Assembly: GCA_963776565.1 (NCBI GenBank)
Contig: CAVZNF010000005.1
Location: forward strand, 425,109 to 489,108
Reading direction: 5' to 3'
Origin: GMQP-bins7 sp963776565
Lineage (GTDB): Bacteria > Actinomycetota > Thermoleophilia > Gaiellales > Gaiellaceae
DNA length: 64,000 bases
Shown here: one piece after another, positions 27,544 to 36,657 of the stretch
Layout: each line of letters starts with the position of its first letter
How positions within the stretch are numbered: the stretch's first letter is position 1
The notes under the pieces: model-generated
What the model was told of the DNA's origin: nothing
Databases searched by the model: none
The model's input: the letters and a program-made list of their open reading frames with translations, nothing else
Program-made: the position numbers and the translations under genes

Positions 27544-28694
27544 CGCGCCGCCTCGACGTAGGCGCGGACGCGCTCGTGGTCCTTGACGCCCGGCGAGATC
27601 TCCAGGCTCGAGCTTGCATCCACTGCCCACGGCCGGACGGTCTCGATCGCGTGGCGAACGTTCTCGGGGTCGAGCCCGCCGGCGAGCATCACGCGCCCGG
27701 CGACCGCGCGAGCCCGATCGAGATGGGTCGGGTCGGCCTCCTGCCACGGCAGGTCGACGACGCGCGCTACCTCCTCACCGTCGCGGAGAAGGACGGCATC
27801 GCGACCGCGCACCTTCCCGTTGGCGCGCGGATAGAGCTGCACGAGATCGGCGTCCCCCTCGGCTTCTCCGACCACGACCGCAACGGAAAGCACAGTGTCA
27901 GGCACGGGTAGGACGCCCGGAGCCCGACGCGGGCTCGCCTCTGCGAGAACGAAGCCGGCCATGTCCGCACCCGCCTCGACCGCCACCGCCACGTCTTCCT
28001 CTCGCGTCAGGCCGCACACCTTCACGAGCGGACGCGAGAGGAGCTCGGCGAGCTTCGCGCCCGGGTCCGCGGCACGCATGAGCGTGGACCCGACGAGGAT
28101 CGCGTCCGCTCCCGCCAGCTCGGCAGCGGCGCCCTGGGCCCGCGACTCGATGCCGCTCTCGGCGATCACGATCCGATCTCGCGGCGCTGCCGCGACGAGC
28201 CCAAGCTGTGCGTCGCGATCGATGCGGAACGTCGCGAGGTCGCGCGCGTTGATCCCGATTACCGGAGCATCGAGCGCCACGGCCCGCGCCAGCTCCTCCG
28301 CATCGTGCGCCTCTACGAGCGTCTCCAGACCGAGTCGCGCCGCCGCGTCGAGCAGCGCGCGAGCCCGCTCGTCGTCGAGATCGCGGAGGAGTAAGAGCGC
28401 TGCGTCGGCGCCTGCATCGCGGGCGGTCCGCAGGTCGTTCTCACTCGAGAAGAACCCCTTCGCGAGGAGCGGCAGCGCCGCGGATGCGCGAGCCGCACGG
28501 AGATCGTCCCAGGTGCCGCCGAAGCGCTCGTCGACAAGGATCGAGACCGCCGCGGCGCCTACACGCTCGTAGGAAGCGGCCAGCGCGGCCGGATCGGCGT
28601 CCGGGCGAAGGTCGCCCGCCGACGGCGAGCGGCGCTTGACCTCGGCGATCGCCCTCAGTCCCGGCTCGCTGAGCGCGTCCGCGAAGCGTCCCAT
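27540..28694 (-). CDS. trpCF: TrpC-TrpF fusion (IGP synthase / PRA isomerase)
   Basis: Two successive TIM barrels in one 384-residue chain. The TrpC half (about 1-220) has the catalytic AIAEVKRRSPSAG, LAKGFF, LVEAHDAEE and IAESGI. The TrpF half (about 221-384) has VKVCGLTREEDV, the general acid region FVLAEASPR and LAGGLDPENV ... VDASSSLE. The TrpC part lacks most of the N-terminal extension usual in IGP synthases. The start overlaps the trpD stop (TGATG). The fusion order matches the E. coli TrpCF arrangement, unusual for Actinobacteria, where the two are normally separate or PriA replaces TrpF. Confidence 0.92.
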
Positions 28695-29728
28695 CAGCCG
28701 GATTCTCGCGAGAACGCCATGAGCTCCTCCAGTCTGGCGATCGCGGCACCGCCGTCGATCGCAGCCGTCGCGGCCGCGAGGCCGTCGGCGAGATCCTCGG
28801 CGTGACCTGCCGCCGCGATAGCGCCGGCGGCGTTGAGCACGACGGCGTCGCGCTTCGCCCCGCGAGCCCCGGCCAGCACCTCGCGAGCCGTCGCTGCGTT
28901 CTCTTCGGGCGTGCCGCCGGCGAGGTCATCCGGGTAGCAACGACCGATCCCGAGCTCGAGCGGGTCGATCACCCGCTCGCGAACTCTGCCCTCGGCGACC
29001 TCGAACACGAGATTCGGGCCGGCCGGTGAGAGCTCGTCGATCCCGCCCGCACCATGCACCACGAACGCGCGGCGCGACTCGAGTACCGCGAGCGCGTCAG
29101 CCACTGTCCGTGCGACCTCCGGTGAATACACTCCGAAGACGCCCGCGCGCGCGCCCGCAGGGTTCGTCAGCGGCCCGAGAATGTTGAAGATCGTCCGCGT
29201 CCCGAGCTCGCGACGAACCGGTGCCGCATGCCGCATCGCGGGGTGATGGAGCGGCGCGAACATGAACCCGAAGCCGAGCGTGTCGATCGACTCCGCGATC
29301 CGCTCCGGCGGCTGCTCGAGCGTGAAGCCGAGTGCCTCGAGAACATCGGCGGATCCCGACACCGAGCTGACCGCTCGGTTGCCGTGCTTCGCGACGGCAG
29401 CCCCAGCCGCCGCAGCGACGATCGCAGCCGTCGTCGAGATGTTGAACGTTCGCCCGCCATCTCCCCCGGTCCCGACGACGTCGACCACGTCGTCGCGCGA
29501 CGGCCGCACCTCCAGCACGTGAGCACGCATCGCCTCCGCGCAGCCGGCGATCTCGTCCGCCGTCTCCCCTTTCGCCCGCAGTGCGACCAGGAACCCGCCG
29601 ATCTGCGCAGGCGTCGCTTCGCCCCCCATGATCTCGCTCATCACCTCGCGCGCCTCGTCGCGCCCGAGGTCGTGGCCGTCGAGGAGCTTCTGGATCGCTG
29701 CCTGGATCACGGGCGAAGTGTGACCCAC
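28694..29728 (-). CDS. trpD: Anthranilate phosphoribosyltransferase
   Basis: Transfers phosphoribose from PRPP to anthranilate. The PRPP-binding GTGGDGGRTFNISTTAA, the KHGNRAVSSVSGSADVLE loop, FAPLHHPAM and ILGPLTNPA are all intact. 344 residues. A GTG start at 29728 lies two bases after the stop of the upstream membrane glycosyltransferase, so trp expression may depend on an upstream promoter. No trp leader peptide or T-box is visible. trpE and trpG are not in the window. Confidence 0.94.
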   Translation of the reverse strand: MGHTSPVIQAAIQKLLDGHDLGRDEAREVMSEIMGGEATPAQIGGFLVALRAKGETADEIAGCAEAMRAHVLEVRPSRDDVVDVVGTGGDGGRTFNISTTAAIVAAAAGAAVAKHGNRAVSSVSGSADVLEALGFTLEQPPERIAESIDTLGFGFMFAPLHHPAMRHAAPVRRELGTRTIFNILGPLTNPAGARAGVFGVYSPEVARTVADALAVLESRRAFVVHGAGGIDELSPAGPNLVFEVAEGRVRERVIDPLELGIGRCYPDDLAGGTPEENAATAREVLAGARGAKRDAVVLNAAGAIAAAGHAEDLADGLAAATAAIDGGAAIARLEELMAFSRESG

Positions 29729-29731
29729 TGC

Positions 29732-31204
29732 TTACGCATCGAGGTGGCTGATGTCCGCCCAGAGGTCCGCCCAAGGCTTGCGTGGTCGCTCGCAGACGAA
29801 AATCTTCCTACCCTGCTCCTCGTTGTCGAGCCCGATGCCGTTGTCGACCGTCGCAGCCTCACGACACGCCGTGAAGTCTCCGCGCGGGTTGCTGTACCCG
29901 ACGACGATCACCGGACCGGCAGAACCGGGCGGAACCCCAAAGCGGGAGTAGGCGTTGTGCCCCGAATACGCTCGCGGCAGCCCGAAGTCCTCACGAAAGC
30001 GGTCAATCGCCCCCGCTTCTCCGTAGTTCGCTGCGAGTACGACCACAGTTGGTCGCTCCTCGTCGGAGATGGAGTCGTAGGCCTTGCCGACAGCTCGCAC
30101 GAGCTCGGGCCAGCCGACGGTCTCGATCGCGTCCTCGTTCAGCGCAGCGACGGGAGTGCCGGGGAGCGCTTCGACCGGCAATACCGGAAGCGCGATAACC
30201 ATTGATGTGACAGCGCTTGCTCCAAGCACGAGCGCGAGTGCGGCGTGACGGGCTCGAGTGGCCAGCCAACGCTCGACCCGGACTGAGCCTGCCGCGAGCA
30301 GGCACAGCAGGAAGGGCGCCGTGTAGTACGGCTTGCCGGCCGTCGCAAACACGAGGACGAGCAAGGCGAGATAGGCGATCCCCAGTGATCGCCACGGGCG
30401 AAGCGGTGGGTCGCGAAGCAGGTCCCAGAGCCCGAGTGCAAGGATCGGCGCCAGCAGCGGTCCGACGAGCAGGAGCTGGAACGGGATCAACGTCAGTCGA
30501 CTCTCGGCGCCATCGTCCCGACGGATGTCGGAGGCGAGCTCGAGTTGCGGCCACCCGTGCGTTCCCTGCCAAAGGAGGTTCGGCAGCCAGAGCACAATCG
30601 CGACGACAACGCCGCTCCACAGCCAAGGTGAGCGGAGGGCGGCAAATCGGCGATCCACCGCGAAGCCGATCGCGAGCGAGCTGACGAGCAGCAGCGGAAG
30701 CTGCTTGTTCTCGAGTCCCAGCCCGGCCGCCACGCCCGCGACGAGCCACAGGCGCTCGTCGCCGCCGCCAAGTATTCGCGCGACGACGAGCAGGATCACG
30801 ATCCAGACGAGCATGTCGAGCGTCGACGTGGTGAGTAGGTGCCCGACGGCGAGCACGAACGCCGCAGCGGCCGTTCCGGTTGCGGCGACGAGTTGGCCAC
30901 CGGCGCCGGCACCGAGCTCACGGGCGACAAGCGCCACGAGCACGACCACGCAGGCGACGACCACGGCCGAGAAGACCCTGAGGCCGCGGGGCGACTCGCC
31001 GAACAGCGCTTCGCTCACCCAGCCGAGGAGCGGAGTCAGCGGTCCCTGGTCGTCGTAACCGAGCGCGGGATGCCGGGCCGCCGCACGGAAGTAGAGCTCG
31101 TCGCGGTGGTAGCCGTAGCGATTGCCGTACGCCACTTGAAGTGCGAGCTCGGTGAAGGCGATCGGCAGAACGAAGCGCCAGGCGATCGGCGGAACCTGTC
31201 TCAG
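29732..31204 (-). CDS. GT39-type membrane glycosyltransferase
   Basis: A polytopic membrane protein of about 490 residues with the GT39 signature HRDELYF after the first helix and the YDDQGPLTPLL loop. Many hydrophobic helices follow, then a soluble C-terminal domain (about 120 residues) with VVVLAANYGEAGAIDRF. The first helix (AWRFVLPIAFTELALQVAYG) is retained only if translation begins at the CTG at 31204, in a CTGA overlap with the preceding aminotransferase; a GTG at 31135 would cut it. Likely uses lipid-linked sugars outside the cell; acceptor unknown. Confidence 0.76.
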   Translation of the reverse strand: MRQVPPIAWRFVLPIAFTELALQVAYGNRYGYHRDELYFRAAARHPALGYDDQGPLTPLLGWVSEALFGESPRGLRVFSAVVVACVVVLVALVARELGAGAGGQLVAATGTAAAAFVLAVGHLLTTSTLDMLVWIVILLVVARILGGGDERLWLVAGVAAGLGLENKQLPLLLVSSLAIGFAVDRRFAALRSPWLWSGVVVAIVLWLPNLLWQGTHGWPQLELASDIRRDDGAESRLTLIPFQLLLVGPLLAPILALGLWDLLRDPPLRPWRSLGIAYLALLVLVFATAGKPYYTAPFLLCLLAAGSVRVERWLATRARHAALALVLGASAVTSMVIALPVLPVEALPGTPVAALNEDAIETVGWPELVRAVGKAYDSISDEERPTVVVLAANYGEAGAIDRFREDFGLPRAYSGHNAYSRFGVPPGSAGPVIVVGYSNPRGDFTACREAATVDNGIGLDNEEQGRKIFVCERPRKPWADLWADISHLDA

Positions 31205-32255
31205 AGTGTCGTCCTGACCGCGTCGGCCAGCCGCGACACGTCGGCCTCGTCGTTATAGGGACCGATGGAGACACGCATGAGCGCGGTGTCCTCCCACTCG
31301 TAGACCGGAATCTCGACGCGGTGCTCCTCGTAGAGCCGTCGCTGGAGATCGGACGGGTCGCCACTCCGCACGATGAGCGCGCGCATGAGCGGCGCTCGCT
31401 CGCCGCGGATGGGCTTCGCCCCGAAGGCTGACAGGCGGCGCTCCGCCTCGTCGGCGAGGTCCTTCATCGCGGCGAGGTCGAACGACGCGTGCGCCTCGAT
31501 CGCCTTCGGTACAGCCAGACAGGCAGCGGGATCGCTCGTGCCCTGCCAGCCGTGGCGTTCTCCGAAGCCCGCGCCCTCGTGGTAGCCCCAGCTGATCACG
31601 AGGGGCTCGATCCAGTCCTGGTGCTCAGGCTGTGACCACAGGAACCCAGCTCCCTTCGGCGCGCACAGCCACTTGTGGCAGTTGCCCGCATACACATCCG
31701 CGCCGAGCGAGCCGAGGTCGAGCGGAGTGTGGCCCGGCACGTGCGCGCCGTCGACGATTGACAGAACGCCGGCCTTCCGCGCCGCGTCGCAGATCTCGTC
31801 GACCGGAAGGACGAGCGCCGTCGGCGACGTGATGTGGGAGACGACGATCGCGCGCGTTCGGATCCCGATGTTCGCGATCAGCTCCTCGGGCTCGCACGAG
31901 CACCACATTTGCGCCGAATGAACCCGAGAGTCCGCACGATCGCGCCGTACTCGTGCTTCGTCGTGAGGATCTCCTCCTCGGGCCGGATGCGCAGGGAGCG
32001 GATGACCGCGTTGAGCGCAGACGTCGCATTCGGCGAGAAGACGACGTCGTCCACGTGCGCCCCGACGAACTCGGCGAGTGCGCCACGGGCCTCGTACATC
32101 GCCCCGTCGAAGCGCCGAGCGAGGAACTCGGTCGGCCTGCGCTCGAGCTCGAGCTGCCACCGCTGGTAGTCCGCGAACACCTCGACCGGACACGCGCCGT
32201 AGCTCCCGTGGTTGAAGTAGGCGACGTCCGGATCGAGGAGGAAACCCTCGCGCAT
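31201..32255 (-). CDS. Class V aminotransferase, isopenicillin-N-epimerase-like (frameshifted)
   Basis: A PLP enzyme of the class V fold (cysteine desulfurase/CefD branch). The N-terminal half begins with FLLDPDVAYFNHGSYG and contains FSPNATSALNAVI. The second half carries the PLP Asp in SIVDGAHVPGH and the PLP Lys in AGNCHKWLCAPKGAGFL. One or two indels at about 31885-31915 interrupt the reading between FIRRK and EPEELIANIG. Members act as desulfurases, racemases or epimerases; the substrate cannot be assigned. It is first in a minus-strand run that continues into GT39 and the trp genes. Confidence 0.82.
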
Positions 32256-32403
32256 CGGTGGCTAGTGTCCCACGGGCCGCGGACTCCTCTTCGCCGTCCT
32301 TCCCGCCGCTTTTCGCCGTCCTCGCGCTCCAAGCTTGAGCAGGCAGGCACCAGGGCTACAATCAAGAACATGGCGCTGACGAAAGACGACCCACTGAGTA
32401 CCC

Positions 32404-33392
32404 ATGCCGAGCCTCCCTCGCATCCGTCGTTCGCGCGCCCGTGGCGGCTCGCCGGTCATCTCGCCGGCGCCGGTCGTCCACGAGCTCACTGCTAGCGGCC
32501 TCACCTGGGTCAACGTCGTCTCGCCCGACGTCGAGACGGCGCAGGAGCTCGCGGAGCGCTTCGGCTGGCACCCCCTCGACGTCGAGGACATCGTCTCGAA
32601 GCGCCAGCGTCCGAAGATCGACGACTACGAGGACGAGGGCTACCTGTTCGCCGTCCTCCACTTCCCGATCTACGACAACCAGGTGCAGCGGCTGAACGCC
32701 GCCGAGATCGATCTCTTCGTCGGGCACGACTACGTCGTCACGATCCCGAATCGCGAGCTCCGCCCCGTCACGCGCCTCTTCGCGCGCTGCGGGGAGGACG
32801 ACGATCTTCCGCGAACAGCTCTTCGCGCGCGGATCGGGACGTCTGCTCTACGAGATCCTCGACGATCTCTTCGACTACTGCTTCCCGATCCTCGACAAGA
32901 TCGCCCACAAGCTCGACGGGATCGAGGACGAGATGTTCGAGGGCAAGTCGCAAGAGGTCGTCCGCGACATCTCCAACGTGAAGCAGGAGATCATCTCGTA
33001 CCGCAAGATCATCAAGCCCGAGCGCTCGACGCTACGCGTCCTCGAGCGCCGTGTCGAGGGGTTCCTGCCCGATGACCTGGAGGACTACTTCGACGACATC
33101 GTCGACTCGTCCGAGCGGATCTGGGACCTCCTCGACAACTACAAAGAGGTCGTCGACGGGCTCGAGTCGACGAACGAGTCGGTGCTCGCGCACCGCCAGA
33201 ACGACGTGCTGCGGCTGCTGACCGTCTTCAGCGTGACGTTGCTCCATTGACGCTCGTGACCGGCATCTTCGGCATGAACGTCCTGTTTCCCGGCGAGGGC
33301 ACGCACGAGGCGTTCTGGGTATCATCGTGATCGCGCTGCTCGCGATCTCGGCCGCCACGCTCGGCTTCTTCCGCTGGCGGCGCTGGCTGTAG
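32404..33392 (+). CDS. corA: CorA-family divalent metal ion transporter (frameshifted)
   Basis: A Mg2+/Co2+ channel of the CorA superfamily. The N-terminal cytoplasmic alpha/beta domain (WHPLDVEDIVSKRQRPKID, YLFAVLHFPIYD) is followed by the long stalk helix (DNYKEVVDGLESTNESVLAH) and two C-terminal membrane helices with the signature FGMNVLFPGEG and a basic tail FFRWRRWL. Three one-base indels, near 32806-32811, 33247 and 33316-33319, break the frame; each correction restores a conserved motif. About 328 residues. Confidence 0.88.
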
Positions 33393-33407
33393 GCATCGCG
33401 ACTCTGG

Positions 33408-33761
33408 TCAGATCCCGATCCCGCCCTGGCAGGGTTGCGGGCTGATCGCCAGAGCGACGAGGTACTCGGCGAGCAGTATCGCGCCGAACCAGGCGAGAGG
33501 TGTGACGACGAAGCGCCACCTGATCCGCTCGACGTACGCGACCATGAGCCCGATGACCACGATCCCCGTCACGGCGATCGCGATGAGGAACGACACCGCG
33601 TAGACATCGGCCGCGTGGCTCATCGGCCCGTCCAGAAGGCAGAAGGTCTCGACGTCGGCCCAGCTCGAAACGACGATAACGGCGAAGTACGCCCCGACTG
33701 CCAGCGGGCCGACCAGGAGGAACGCAAGGAGACCGACCGCGAAGCGTCCTGACCTCTCCAT
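33408..33761 (-). CDS. Small membrane protein
   Basis: A 117-residue protein with three predicted membrane helices (VGLLAFLLVGPLAVGAYFAV, VSFLIAIAVTGIVVIGLM, PLAWFGAILLAEYLVALAI). An extracytoplasmic loop between helices 1 and 2 contains one Cys (ETFCLLDG) and the C-terminus another (PQPCQGG), so a disulfide is possible. I do not recognise the family. ATG 33761 is preferred over 33788. It converges on corA with only 15 bases between stops. Confidence 0.6.
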   Translation of the reverse strand: MERSGRFAVGLLAFLLVGPLAVGAYFAVIVVSSWADVETFCLLDGPMSHAADVYAVSFLIAIAVTGIVVIGLMVAYVERIRWRFVVTPLAWFGAILLAEYLVALAISPQPCQGGIGI

Positions 33762-33809
33762 CCCCGTATGGTCGCGTGCGGCCCTCAAGAGCGGCTCAAG
33801 AGCAGAGAA

Positions 33810-33846
33810 AAGGCCGGGTCCCCCGCCGCATCGGGGCCCCGGCCTT
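33810..33846 (-). terminator. Rho-independent terminator
   Basis: A strong GC hairpin: AAGGCCGGGTCCCC and GGGGCCCCGGCCTT pair across a short loop. On the minus strand it is followed by TTTTCTCT, so it should end transcription of the 67-residue gene just upstream (stop at 33863). Confidence 0.8.
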
Positions 33847-33862
33847 GTCGTGCCGCCACTCG

Positions 33863-34066
33863 CTAGAGGAGAATCCGCAGAGCCGTCTCGGGAGGGCAGC
33901 CTTGCTGCGTCAAGGATGACGCGTCGTGCAGGTCGATCTCAACATGAGACGCGAGAACGAGCGCCGATCCGATGTCGTATCCGGAGCGAACGAGCTCTTC
34001 GAAGCGCCACCGCAGGATCGCTTCTGCCTCCGTCTCGTCGATCAATTCGAACTGGGCCGCAGTCAC
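33863..34066 (-). CDS. Small hypothetical protein
   Basis: A 67-residue acidic protein, not recognised. It is helical: LIDETEAEAILRWRFEELVR, then GYDIGSALVLASHVEIDLHDAS, ending with PETALRILL. No Cys pair, signal or membrane segment. GTG start. A terminator follows 17 bases after the stop, which supports a real, singly transcribed gene. Confidence 0.6.
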   Translation of the reverse strand: MTAAQFELIDETEAEAILRWRFEELVRSGYDIGSALVLASHVEIDLHDASSLTQQGCPPETALRILL

Positions 34067-34204
34067 TGCCGCCTCCCTCTTCGTCTTCGACTACAGGGTC
34101 ACAGTTCAGCGTCATCGGCTCGGCTGAGCGCCCGCTTGAGGTCCAGAGTCGCCGCGCCGAAGGTCTGGGTTCCCCCGACGAACGTCCCTCGTCCGAGTGA
34201 CGGC

Positions 34205-34714
34205 CTACCTCGGTCGAGTGTCGACGGCGCGCGTCGGAGTCCACGTCACGCGACACGCTCCCCACATCCCGCGCCGTGCCCGCCGGGCCTCATCGACCGC
34301 GGCGAGCAGCTCTGCGGCATGCCGGCCGCGATCGCCGCGGAAGAAGTACGGGGTCGCCGCACCGCGGCGAACGAGCTCGACGTTGACGTTTCGCGTCTCG
34401 CGCATGACGTAGCGGAGGAGCCGTCCGTAGCGATCGACGTCGTCGAGCGTCCGATCCCGCTCGAGCTCCACCGATGTGCCCGGCGGCACCAGGCGCTCGA
34501 GCTCGCGCTTCGACTCACGCGCGAAGCACTCGCCTTCGCCGAGCTCGGGAGCGTCGATCTGGACGAGCCGCACGCGCAGCCCACTTCGCACGTCGAGCGT
34601 GTCCCCGTCGCCGACACGCTTCACCACTGCGCTTCCACTCGCTCCGCCGCTGGACGACGACGCGCACCCGGCGAGCGCCAGCGGGAGCAAGAGTGCGGCA
34701 GCGCCTCTATTCAG
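34205..34714 (-). CDS. Thermonuclease-family lipoprotein
   Basis: A secreted staphylococcal-nuclease-like (SNase) protein of 169 residues. A lipoprotein signal (NRGAAALLLPLALAGC, lipobox LALAGC) precedes the nuclease domain: VKRVGDGDTLDV, the catalytic Arg/Asp set in RVRLVQIDAPEL, ESKRELERL and DRYGRLLRYV, ending with RRARRGMWG. Retaining the signal peptide needs initiation at the CTG at 34714, overlapping the preceding stop as CTGA; the next start (TTG) would leave too short a signal. It degrades nucleic acid at the outer membrane face. Confidence 0.85.
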   Translation of the reverse strand: MNRGAAALLLPLALAGCASSSSGGASGSAVVKRVGDGDTLDVRSGLRVRLVQIDAPELGEGECFARESKRELERLVPPGTSVELERDRTLDDVDRYGRLLRYVMRETRNVNVELVRRGAATPYFFRGDRGRHAAELLAAVDEARRARRGMWGACRVTWTPTRAVDTRPR

Positions 34715-34924
34715 ACTCGCGGAAGCTCGTCGATCCCGGCTCGCTTCGCCTTTTCCTTGCGATCGAGGTACCAGGCGACGAGGAGGAGCCCACCAAAGAC
34801 GACGACTAAGGCCGCACCCATGCCGATTCTGGCCCAGATCCGATCGAAGATGCAGAATGACGAGCACGCCGAGGAGAAGGAACGCGATCGCCGCACCCGC
34901 CAGCTTGAAGCCGTAGCCCGCCAC
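34711..34924 (-). CDS. Small two-helix membrane protein (frameshifted)
   Basis: About 70 residues. Helix 1 (AGAAIAFLLLGVLVIL) is in one frame; after an indel near 34845-34850 the next frame gives FDRIWARIGMGAALVVVFGG and a second helix LLLVAWYLDRKEKAKRAG. The reading ends with DELPRV. Function unknown. It overlaps and appears translationally coupled to the thermonuclease lipoprotein (stop TGA inside CTGA). Confidence 0.6.
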
Positions 34925-34979
34925 GTGCCGAGTTTACGACGCGGCGATGCCTCGTGGCAAGCGGTGGTAGAACGCAGTC

Positions 34980-35468
34980 GTGACGAAGCCACTGTGGGCG
35001 CCCTGGCGTCTCGAGTACATCACGCAGGCGGACGAGCAGGTCGGTTGTGTGTTCTGCGACGAGGCGGCGGGCGCGCACGACCCGGACGGTTCACTCCTCG
35101 TCCACAACGGCGACACGGCGATCGCACTCCTGAACAAGTACCCGTACTCGTCTGGGCACCTGATGGTCGCGCCGCACCGCCACGTCGGAGCGCTATCCGA
35201 TCTGACGGGCGACGAGGTGCTCGAGATTCATGGTCTCGCCGTCATCGCGATCGAGACGCTCCGCATCTACGGCCCGGCTGGCTACAACCTGGGCTGGAAC
35301 CTCGGCCACGTCGCCGGGGCAGGGATCGCCGACCACGTCCATCTCCACGTCGTGCCGCGGTGGTCCGGAGACACGAACTTCATGCCGGTGCTGGCCGACG
35401 TGAAGGTGATACCGGAGCACCTGCTCGAGACGCGAGACCGTCTACGCGAGGCGTGGGCTAACCAGTGA
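34980..35468 (+). CDS. HIT-family nucleotide hydrolase/phosphorylase
   Basis: A 162-residue HIT protein. The histidine triad is complete in ADHVHLHVVPRW, and a Cys pair in GCVFCDEA may bind zinc. SSGHLMVAPHRHVG and GWNLGHVAGAGI match actinobacterial Ap4A phosphorylase-like members (Rv2613c type). It likely cleaves dinucleoside polyphosphates or AMP-lysine-type substrates. The GTG start is divergent from the small membrane gene and the end overlaps the secreted TIM-barrel gene convergently. Confidence 0.87.
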   Translation: MTKPLWAPWRLEYITQADEQVGCVFCDEAAGAHDPDGSLLVHNGDTAIALLNKYPYSSGHLMVAPHRHVGALSDLTGDEVLEIHGLAVIAIETLRIYGPAGYNLGWNLGHVAGAGIADHVHLHVVPRWSGDTNFMPVLADVKVIPEHLLETRDRLREAWANQ

Positions 35469-36333
35469 GCGGCGCGAGCGCCTTCCACGCCTGCGGCGAC
35501 GTCGTCATCCAGTCGTAGAGGCTGACGCCGATCGTTCCGCCGTCGTCCTCGACCGCGGCGACGAAGCCGGCGAGCTCTTCTGGCCCGAGGCGGTTGGCGA
35601 CTCCTCCGGCCACATGGATCGGGACGTCCGGATTCCCGGTGTTCACTCGGAGCAGGCGCAGCGCGCGCGTCACGTAGCCGTAGGTCGCGTCGAATCCCTT
35701 GAGCGCGCCGCCTGTGTAGATCATCGGCGCGAACGCGTCGGCGCTCTCGGCGAGCTCGGCCCAAGGGAACTTCGGCCACACGGCCGGGCGCCGCTCGAGC
35801 CCGCGCGGGTTGAACGGGACGATCGCGAGGGGCGTATCGCCGGCGGCCTCGCGAAGCTGCCGCGCGAGCGTCACTGCTCGCTTGGAGCGAAGAGCCGCGT
35901 TTCGCAGCTTCGTCGATTCGATGTCGAGTGCGACGCCGTCGAACGCTCCTCCCTCGGGCGTTCGGAACGAGAGCATCGCGAGCGAGCGCCGGAGATCGAG
36001 CGCCGGCTTCACGTGGCCGGGGAGGTACCAGGCGACGACCCGGATCCCACGGGCGTGCAGTGCGTCGACGAGGCGGGCGAGCCGTATCGGGTTGACCACG
36101 TCGACGGCCGCGCCGTCGTTCGCCGTCTCTACCCAGACCGTCTTGACGTCGCGCGTGGACATGCGCTGCGCCGATCGCTCCGGGGCCGCGTACACCGGCC
36201 CGTCGTAGATGTCGACCCACGTGCCGAGACCCCCGAAGACCGAGTTGTCCGCCCTCTTGGCGGCGGGCGCCGCCGAAGCGCCGATCGTGCCGAGCGCGAA
36301 CACAAAGAGACCACAGGCGAGGAGCCGAAGCAC
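35458..36333 (-). CDS. Secreted TIM-barrel protein (putative glycoside hydrolase)
   Basis: A 291-residue secreted protein with signal peptide LLACGLFVFALGTIGASA. The barrel strands resemble DUF4015/GH-like proteins: TWVDIYDGPVY, VKTVWVETANDG, RVVAWYLPGHV, GVALDIESTKLRN, LAIVPFNPRG, AFAPMIYTGG and a final GVSLYDWMTT. The acidic pair in ALDIES could be catalytic or metal-binding. Possible role in polysaccharide or cell-wall turnover; enzymatic activity is not certain. GTG start. Confidence 0.65.
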   Translation of the reverse strand: MLRLLACGLFVFALGTIGASAAPAAKRADNSVFGGLGTWVDIYDGPVYAAPERSAQRMSTRDVKTVWVETANDGAAVDVVNPIRLARLVDALHARGIRVVAWYLPGHVKPALDLRRSLAMLSFRTPEGGAFDGVALDIESTKLRNAALRSKRAVTLARQLREAAGDTPLAIVPFNPRGLERRPAVWPKFPWAELAESADAFAPMIYTGGALKGFDATYGYVTRALRLLRVNTGNPDVPIHVAGGVANRLGPEELAGFVAAVEDDGGTIGVSLYDWMTTSPQAWKALAPLTG

Positions 36334-36394
36334 ACCGCAACTGTACGGACGCCTCGTGAGGACGATGTCAAGGCCGGGCTAGAATCGGGCGCGC

Positions 36395-36467
36395 GCGGAC
36401 GTAGCTCAGTTGGTAGAGCACTGGCTTCCCAAGCCAGGTGTCGTGGGTTCGAGTCCCATCGTCCGCT
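36395..36467 (+). tRNA. tRNA-Gly (anticodon CCC)
   Basis: A 73-base cloverleaf: acceptor GCGGACG/CGTCCGC, D-arm GCTC/GAGC, anticodon arm CTGGC-TTCCCAA-GCCAG with anticodon CCC, T-arm GTGGG-TTCGAGT-CCCAT, discriminator T. A tyrosine-integrase-like tail lies 116 bases downstream on the opposite strand, the typical arrangement of an element integrated at a tRNA 3' end. Confidence 0.96.
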
Positions 36468-36536
36468 CTAGGGTTCATGCGGGTTTGCGCCACTTGCCCC
36501 TTCCCGCTCGTGCCCCACAAGTGCCCCAAACGAACA

Positions 36537-36556
36537 GGGGCACCCGAAGGTGCCCC
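36537..36556 (-). terminator. TTCG-tetraloop hairpin, probable terminator
   Basis: On the minus strand GGGGCACC-TTCG-GGTGCCCC is a perfect 8-bp stem closed by an exceptionally stable UUCG tetraloop, followed by TGTTCGTTT. It lies just after the integrase-tail reading frame and before the tRNA-Gly, so it would end minus-strand transcription. Confidence 0.65.
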
Positions 36557-36582
36557 ATTCCGTTCGCTGGCGAGTGGGCCCC

Positions 36583-36657
36583 TCAGCCGTTCGCCTCCAG
36601 CCGCTCAAGCAGCGAGTCGTGCGCCGTGTCGAGCAGCGCGCCGTAGACGGACTCGGC
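36583..36657 (-). pseudogene. Tyrosine integrase C-terminal relic
   Basis: The minus strand reads AESVYGALLDTAHDSLLERL, then EANG and a stop, which resembles the last helices of phage/ICE tyrosine recombinases (the VYGHLL... region after the catalytic Tyr). No upstream integrase remains: the reading begins directly after the stop of the aldo/keto reductase, in the same frame. With the adjacent tRNA-Gly it suggests the scar of an excised or decayed integrative element. Short, so only moderately sure. Confidence 0.45.
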
